From positions 4,374,001 through 4,438,000 of the forward strand of contig JAKOON010000023.1 of the NCBI GenBank assembly GCA_022577435.1: DNA of 64,000 nt. Direction: 5' to 3'. This DNA is from Embiotoca jacksoni (taxonomy: Eukaryota > Chordata > Actinopteri > Embiotocidae). The notes under the pieces were generated by a model, which made no database searches, was not told the DNA's origin, and worked only from the letters and a program-made list of their open reading frames with translations. Within the stretch, counting starts at the first letter, position 1, and the number at the start of each line of letters is the position of its first letter. Shown piece after piece: positions 58,434-64,000 of the stretch. A program made the position numbers and the translations under genes.

Positions 58434-61400
58434 CTGGGGGAACAAACAAGCCGCATGACGGTCAACTTTAAGGAGTGACTTTTTGCTCGGAGACTAATAG
58501 TGGTATTGTAACAGTGGTGTTACTGTTTGGTCAAAACCAAAATGCGAAAATCTATCAGAGCAAAGGTGACGTACTATATTCTGAATTATTTTGCACAAGA
58601 TAGAAAGAGTGGACAAAATAACAGAAAAACCTTGCAATGCAGAGCAGTTCAATAAAACACCACCAAGCCATAAACATGACCACAGAGTGGAACCAACTTC
58701 GTACAGGATTTTAGTAAATAACCGAAAATGTTTTACAAATGTGACATCCGATGTAGGGTATTCTGGTCTATATTGTATTCTAGTTATTATACTCTAACAT
58801 GATTATAGTGGTTGAGTGACAGAAAATTAACTCAAACTATTTTAGAGTTACATAAATCATTTGAGTCCTTCAAGCAAAACATATTTGTCAGTCCAGCTGG
58901 ACGGCAAGCCTACGTTAAAACTGAGGGCAGGAGTTTAAAAGATGAGGGCATTTAGCAGCCAGGCATCTATTAAAAGTGGAGTTGCATTATGGGAAATGTA
59001 GGATCCAGTGTACTAGAGACTCATATTCTTTTGAGCCCGCCAGATTTAGGAAAGTGCAAAAACAATTTGATGTAACACACTTATGAAAGTATTTTTTTTT
59101 TAATCGCAGCTTTCAAGTGCTTTTAATATTTTGTGCTTCATAAAGAAATGAACAGATCCTACTCACACAAGCAGCAGTAAAGGGTAGTGGGCTGTATCGA
59201 TGAATCCAGCTGGCTTCAGAATCTGCATCGTCAGCGCTGCGGCAGAAAAAAACAGGGTCAACACAAACTGACTGCTTTTATTTTATTAGGTTGTGGACAC
59301 TTACTGTAGTCATCGATGGTGATGGTCTCGTACTCCACCCGGGGCATCTGCATGCTGTTGTATGTGTTGTTTACTCTGTCATTTGTCTCCACATCAAACA
59401 CCTCTGCAGAAAAGAAAAAAAAAAAAAAAAAAAAGCTTAAATTTCTCAATGACAAATATATTCATCAATAAAAAAAAAAAAAATGAGTTCGGTATATTTG
59501 GTTATGCATGATGATGTAGGCGCACAAAACTACAGAGACGACACTCACTCTGTTTGTCCTCAGTGCTGTAGACTGCCACACTTGGGATGTCTGGACCTAC
59601 AGTACAAAGAACAATTCAAAATAAAAAAACAAAACAAAAAAAACACCGAACAGAAATGTAATAATAGAATGTAATTCAATAGGCATGATAAAATATCATG
59701 TAAAAAGACACTGATAAAAGGCTCAAATGCCTCCAACAAATCTACAGTCAAGACGCTGAAACCCAACCCTTCTCTGCACCAGAATGATTTCTCTCACAGA
59801 CTTCAGAAACAGCCTCTCAGCTCTACAGTTGATAATCGACTTCTGTCCCACGAGGAAGTAGCTTATTATTTCACAATGGAACTACTCTCCAAAGATCCAA
59901 TTAATGAAGAAAGCCACAGGCACTTTTCCTCTCCTGAGCGAGCCCCCTAAACAAATCAGCTGCCATAGAAACCCTGATGTTGTTGCCCAGTGTTGAAGCC
60001 ATAAAGACAAAAAAAAACAATGACAGAGTGTCTCTGAGGAACACATCTAGTAGACAACACAGTACTAATCACTGAGCTAACTCTCCTCTCCATATGCCAA
60101 CCAGCAAAACCAGAAAGCCACACTCTCTGCCAGCAGTCTTCACATGACTGTTGGCATCTAGTCAGACAAGACATTTATTTCTGCGGCTAATCAGGTGGAT
60201 CCAGCAGTAGTTTGAGGTTATCAGCTAACGTCCAGTTCGATACGAGCTCTCCATCCGACGTGGAGCGGTAATTCAATTACACCTTTTACTAAATGCGGCT
60301 TTCTGCCTCTCCCAGGAGACCTTCATTCTCAGGAGCGTGAAACTTTCCGCCGGATGTTACGAGCAGAGGCTTCACTCAAGAGAGTCAAGGCAAAGGACGC
60401 TCACCTTTACAGTTCAGTAAGAAGTACTGTATGTCGGGACTGAATGAGACGTCCACGTAGCCGCACTTGAACTCGCAGGACAGGCAGCAGCGGTTAAATG
60501 GAGGGATTGTGTCGGCACTGTAAAATGGAGGTGAGTAAATGTCACTTCATACTTTAAACAGCAGTCAAAGAAGAAAACACAGAAGCACCCAGTTAGTGTC
60601 TATTACAATCATACCTGTACAAGTGCCGTCGTTTTGGGTCGTCCTCTGTGCTCAGAAAGTATCTGTTAATCATCCAAACAGTCATAATAAATCCCAAAAC
60701 AACTGCGCTGGCTTTTAAAGATGTGAACGCAAAAGAATCAGGAAGTCTTACATGAGGTTCCTCTCATGGTTGTAGGCCAAGACGCTGGTGACGTCCCAGT
60801 CTCCAGAGGTCAGGGACTGAAGGATGTCTGTGCTGGTGTTGGGCTGAAAGTAAACGCATTAAAACTTTAAGACCAAAGTTTAAAAAATGTTAACACAACA
60901 AGGATAATTTTGCCTTTTTTTTTTTTTTTTTTACCATTGAGGTGGACATAGAGATGTGGAAAAACTTTCCTCTCCCACCCTGTGGGATTGCCCTGGTGAA
61001 GAAGAACTTGTGTCCGTCTTGGGAAAAGAGAGGCGGCTCATTCTGTGCAGAGAAGAGACATAAAAAAAATGCTGTGCATGTCCTAAAGTGTCTGCAGGGC
61101 TTTTTGTATCTCCTGTTATTTACTTGTTTATGCTCAGACACATGGCGCAAACACAGTCTGTTTTTTAACCAACGTGCTACACAACAGCCGGGCAGCAGTG
61201 TTTTAATCACATACCTGACGGTGCAACCAGCTGTCACTCTCATCCTCGTGTTTCTGAAATGAGCAAAAGGATCTGAGTCGAAAGCTTCATTTAAGAAATT
61301 ACCCGAAAGTTAAAGGATGGCTCTGTTAATGTTCTACATTCATGTTTTTGTCAACAAGTCCTATGAACAGACCTAAAACAACTGTGTTGGTCCGTATCTT

Positions 61401-63258
61401 GGTACAATTTCCATAACCTGTTGATGGCACCCAAGATCATTTGTTGTACTGAAGATGTAAAACTTCGACAATTTGTAGCGCCAAGTAAGACAAGAATGTT
61501 TTTTGTTTTTTTTTACATCTCATATCTGTCAATTAGATATTAGAGTACGTCTAGGAGCCACTTGGTTTAGCTCAAAACAAAGACTGGAAACAGGTAGCTG
61601 GTCTTAATTTAAAGATGACATTTCTAACACCTTAACAGATCACAGATGAACACTATATTTTTCTTATTTACTCTGTACAAAACCACAGTGTGAAAACAAT
61701 TTGCCTTTTAACAGATGTTTATGCTACAGACTATTTTATGGATACAAGGGTTTCTCAACTTTCCTCCAAGCGTATTTAGTGGAAAGAACTTTACCCAAAC
61801 AGGACTAAGAGCACATTTGTTAGGACCTATTTTCAGCTGTGGATTTGCTGCTCTATTTGTAGCAACGGACTGGTGTATACAGGCCCATGTTTACAGACAT
61901 GAGGGAACATGTCAGCCATGTTGATATTTTGGTCTTTTAATGGGAACACCACTGAATAATCCTTTAACATGACATAAACAGTGGCAGCAAATTTCACACT
62001 CCATTTTACCTTAATGCAGACTCCAGTGGTAGCCTCACACAGCGTCAGGATGGAGTTGTTCTGGCCTCTGTTCAGCCAGTTGACAGCCAGTTTGGTGTTG
62101 GTGGCCCATTTCACCATGGTGATATAATATTCCCTCCTGAAAATCCAGAAGGTGAGAACACATCACACCTCTGACATCCCCCGTGTCCTCTACCTCGGAG
62201 ACAATGCTCCAGGGATTTTTGGTGCTTGTTACTTCATACTGAATGAGGCACCCTCAGACTGTCACTCACCCTATTCGCGGGTCATCAGGTTTCTTCATCA
62301 CCACTGTGTGCAGGGGACCGTGGAGGCTCACCACCGACAGCTGCACCACAGGGTTTTCTTCCCCGGCCTGCAAGGACAAGAGGAAATTAGACACTGCAGG
62401 TCAGCTGGGATTTCACTGAAACGTTTCTATCTATTAAAATCCCCATATAAACATGATGTGAATATTTGAAGCTGCAAAAATGTATTTCATGGCCAGGTGG
62501 GGGCAGCCGTAATGAGTTGAACAAATGAAAGAACACAACACTGACGCATCATCCTAAATAAGGTTAATTTGCTTCTTTGCGCATCACAGTTTGTATTAGC
62601 CTGCATTCAGATCACAGAGGTAAATATCATAATCAATGTGAATCCACACAATCATCTGGATGAAGTGGCTCAGTGTTTGGCTGTTTCTTAACAAAGTGCA
62701 CCTTGGGAGTTGCGGTTAACATCTTTCCACTTCAAATTGAATGTACACGAGCTTGTAGCTTTGACTCTTTAAGGAACCAAATGTTGTGTGCTGCAGATGT
62801 TAATCATTTGAACTGATGATTTAACAGGGAGAGTTTCATGCTGATCCAAGCAGCACTACCGCTCCAGCTATCAGTCAGCTAACATTTTTTATTGGAAAAA
62901 ATTAATGGGATTTTTACTTCCAGAAAAAGAGGCATGCAAAAGAACTCTTCATTCATAATTCAAATTGGGAGATCTGCCATGTTCAACATTGTCACATTGT
63001 TTTCACATTGTCATTTGGGACATTTTTTATTATTGAAAATATGAGTTATAGCCACTTTGTATTTACTCAGCCATACAACAGGTGTTGGTGCTGGAGAACT
63101 TGCCTTCGGGTAGTGATAGTCGAGGCTGGCGGGATACGGTGTTCCTGTGAAAAACGGCACCTCCATTTTTGGCACCAGCGTGTCGTTGATGGTCATGTAG
63201 GCCAAACGCAGCCCATCTGGAGACCACCAGTGGGCTACGTGGGTCTGCAGGATCTCCT
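55897..63258 (-). CDS. dpp6: Dipeptidyl aminopeptidase-like protein 6, last 18 coding exons (partial gene)
   Basis: An inactive S9B (DPP4-family) type II membrane glycoprotein; DPP6 is an auxiliary subunit of Kv4 potassium channels in neurons. Coding exons in transcript order (minus strand): 63104-63258, 62270-62367, 62010-62136, 61215-61253, 60935-61042, 60752-60843, 60615-60662, 60405-60517, 59549-59596, 59305-59403, 59167-59236, 58239-58433, 58104-58158, 57884-57986, 57728-57783, 57506-57578, 57340-57413 and 55897-56043. All phases agree and give 565 residues, about two thirds of the usual 800-865. The cytoplasmic tail, membrane segment and first propeller blades lie beyond the right edge. 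DPP6 is favoured over DPP10 by AIPQGGRGKFFHI, the LLHNVRRRLG block and the FFEECFR end. Which fish co-orthologue is unknown. Confidence 0.93.
56044..57339 (-). other. dpp6 last intron
   Basis: A 1.3 kb non-coding intron with an A run at about 56131-56154, a T run near 56432-56448 and a perfect inverted repeat at 56827-56856. Confidence 0.6.
56827..56856. repeat. Perfect 11-bp inverted repeat
   Basis: AACTTAACCTG, 8-nt loop, CAGGTTAAGTT, in the last dpp6 intron, next to CATGGTGATCCAG. The arrangement recalls ends of a small fish MITE (from memory). Confidence 0.6.
59167..63258 (-). CDS. dpp6: dpp6 beta-propeller exons
   Basis: Eleven exons, from 63258 down to 59167, encode the extracellular eight-bladed propeller. 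Landmarks in order: THVAHWWSPDGLRLAYMTIN, MEVPFFTGTPYPASLDYHYP, GREYYITMVKWATNTKLAVN, ILTLCEATTGVCIK, KHEDESDSWLHRQ, FSQDGHKFFFTRAIPQGGRG, LQSLTSGDWDVTSVLAYN, YFLSTEDDPKRRHLYS, FNRCCLSCEFKCGYVDVSFS, VFDVETNDRVNNTYNSMQMP and TMQILKPAGFIDTAHYPLLL. The cysteine-rich stretch corresponds to the DPP-family cysteine region. The first intron of the visible set has a GC donor (63103/63104). Confidence 0.93.
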
Positions 63259-64000
63259 CTGTGAAACAAAATCAAACATACAGCACATTGAAAACTGCAA
63301 AAAACTGAAGAACAAGCTGCTGGACATGTGGAACAAAATAAGTTCAATGTTTTACTTAACAGTGGTGTATTTTACTGTCTTTAACACACAGCTCATATTT
63401 CTGTTTTTGTGAGCCCAATTGTTATTATATTGTGTACACTGGGGAACTGAAATCAGAATGAACAATATAGAAATATAAACAAATATTAAATGCCATTTAA
63501 ACGATACTACTAATTCCCTGCAGTGCAAATCTCTCTCTCTACAGCTTTCCTATTAGTGTTATGTACTTAATATTCCAACACGAATAAAGACATTTACAAT
63601 AAGGGAGCAGCTGAATAGATAACCTTTTAACATTTAGAGCACGTTACCTGGACTCTTACTGAGGAACAACAAATCACTTTATAGGTTCATATTTAACCTG
63701 GATAATTAGAACAATTTAAAAAAGTGAAATTACAAGTTGTTTATTAAGTAGACAGTGCTAATTTTGATTCAATGCCAGGGAATGAAAAAGCAATTAAAAC
63801 AATTAAATTGATCTAAATCATCATAAATACGTAATTGCAAAGGCAACATTGTCACCTTTATTAATCAAGCACTGCTCAGGTAACTCCATTCATACTTCTT
63901 ATTTTCTTCTTTTTAAAGTAAGGCAAATTGAGTTTTTCCCCGGTGTATGAAAAATGCTGCATGAATAAAGCTATTCTTGCCTTGCTTATATTCTGTCGGG
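63259..64000 (-). other. dpp6 intron running off the window
   Basis: AT-rich and non-coding. The preceding propeller exon was not found and must lie beyond 64000. Confidence 0.6.

Noticed and set aside
55897..63258. Calling the minus-strand gene dpp10 or dpp4
   Set aside because: The nucleophile is not Ser, excluding DPP4. Segments such as LLHNVRRRLG and FFEECFR are closer to DPP6 than to DPP10 as I remember those proteins.
1..64000. Operon, CRISPR, phage or plasmid features
   Set aside because: Split genes, spliceosomal signals and vertebrate families throughout; nothing prokaryotic or viral was seen.

Overview
The window is vertebrate nuclear DNA, almost certainly from a teleost fish. Genes are split by AT-rich introns with GT-AG boundaries, simple repeats and homopolymers are frequent, several teleost-type dispersed repeats are present, and every coding exon I could read matches a vertebrate gene family. 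I saw no bacterial, phage, plasmid, viral or CRISPR feature and no tRNA or rRNA gene. All exon limits below were read by eye from splice sites and reading phase, and every exon joins the next in phase.

Layout. (1) 1-2677, + strand: the end of a PBX-family (TALE homeobox) gene; only its last coding exon (2585-2677) is in view. (2) 2678-7276: PBX 3' UTR and intergenic DNA with a CTCF-like site. (3) 7277-14914, +: a complete nine-exon prtfdc1 gene, an HPRT-like purine phosphoribosyltransferase relative of 225 aa. (4) 14915-18493: intergenic DNA and the probable promoter and 5' untranslated exons of the next gene. (5) 18494-52194, +: a complete 23-coding-exon arhgap21 gene of about 1821 aa, with PDZ, PH plus Arf-binding helix, RhoGAP and a long C-terminal tail; its 3' UTR runs to about 53.7 kb. 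(6) 53.7-55.9 kb: a repeat-rich zone between two convergent genes, with a long inverted repeat, homopolymer runs and a CTCF-like site. (7) 55897-63258, - strand: the last 18 coding exons of dpp6 (dipeptidyl aminopeptidase-like 6), from mid beta-propeller to the stop. The 5' part of the gene lies beyond the right edge.

These genes are not an operon or a joint pathway. prtfdc1 and arhgap21 are adjacent in the same order and orientation in human (10p12), so that pair is conserved synteny. The outer neighbours, PBX and DPP6, differ from the human ones. Two genes here belong to enzyme families but appear to have lost catalytic residues. prtfdc1 lacks the HPRT catalytic Asp (now Gly) and also the adjacent PRPP/Mg-binding Asp (now Ala). 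dpp6 has Ala at the serine nucleophile position. I found no convincing new multi-gene system. The most interesting points are the doubly altered prtfdc1 active site, a GC-AG intron in dpp6, tandem CAGCAG acceptors in arhgap21, a possible Cys-rich alternative end of arhgap21, and several mobile-element remnants.
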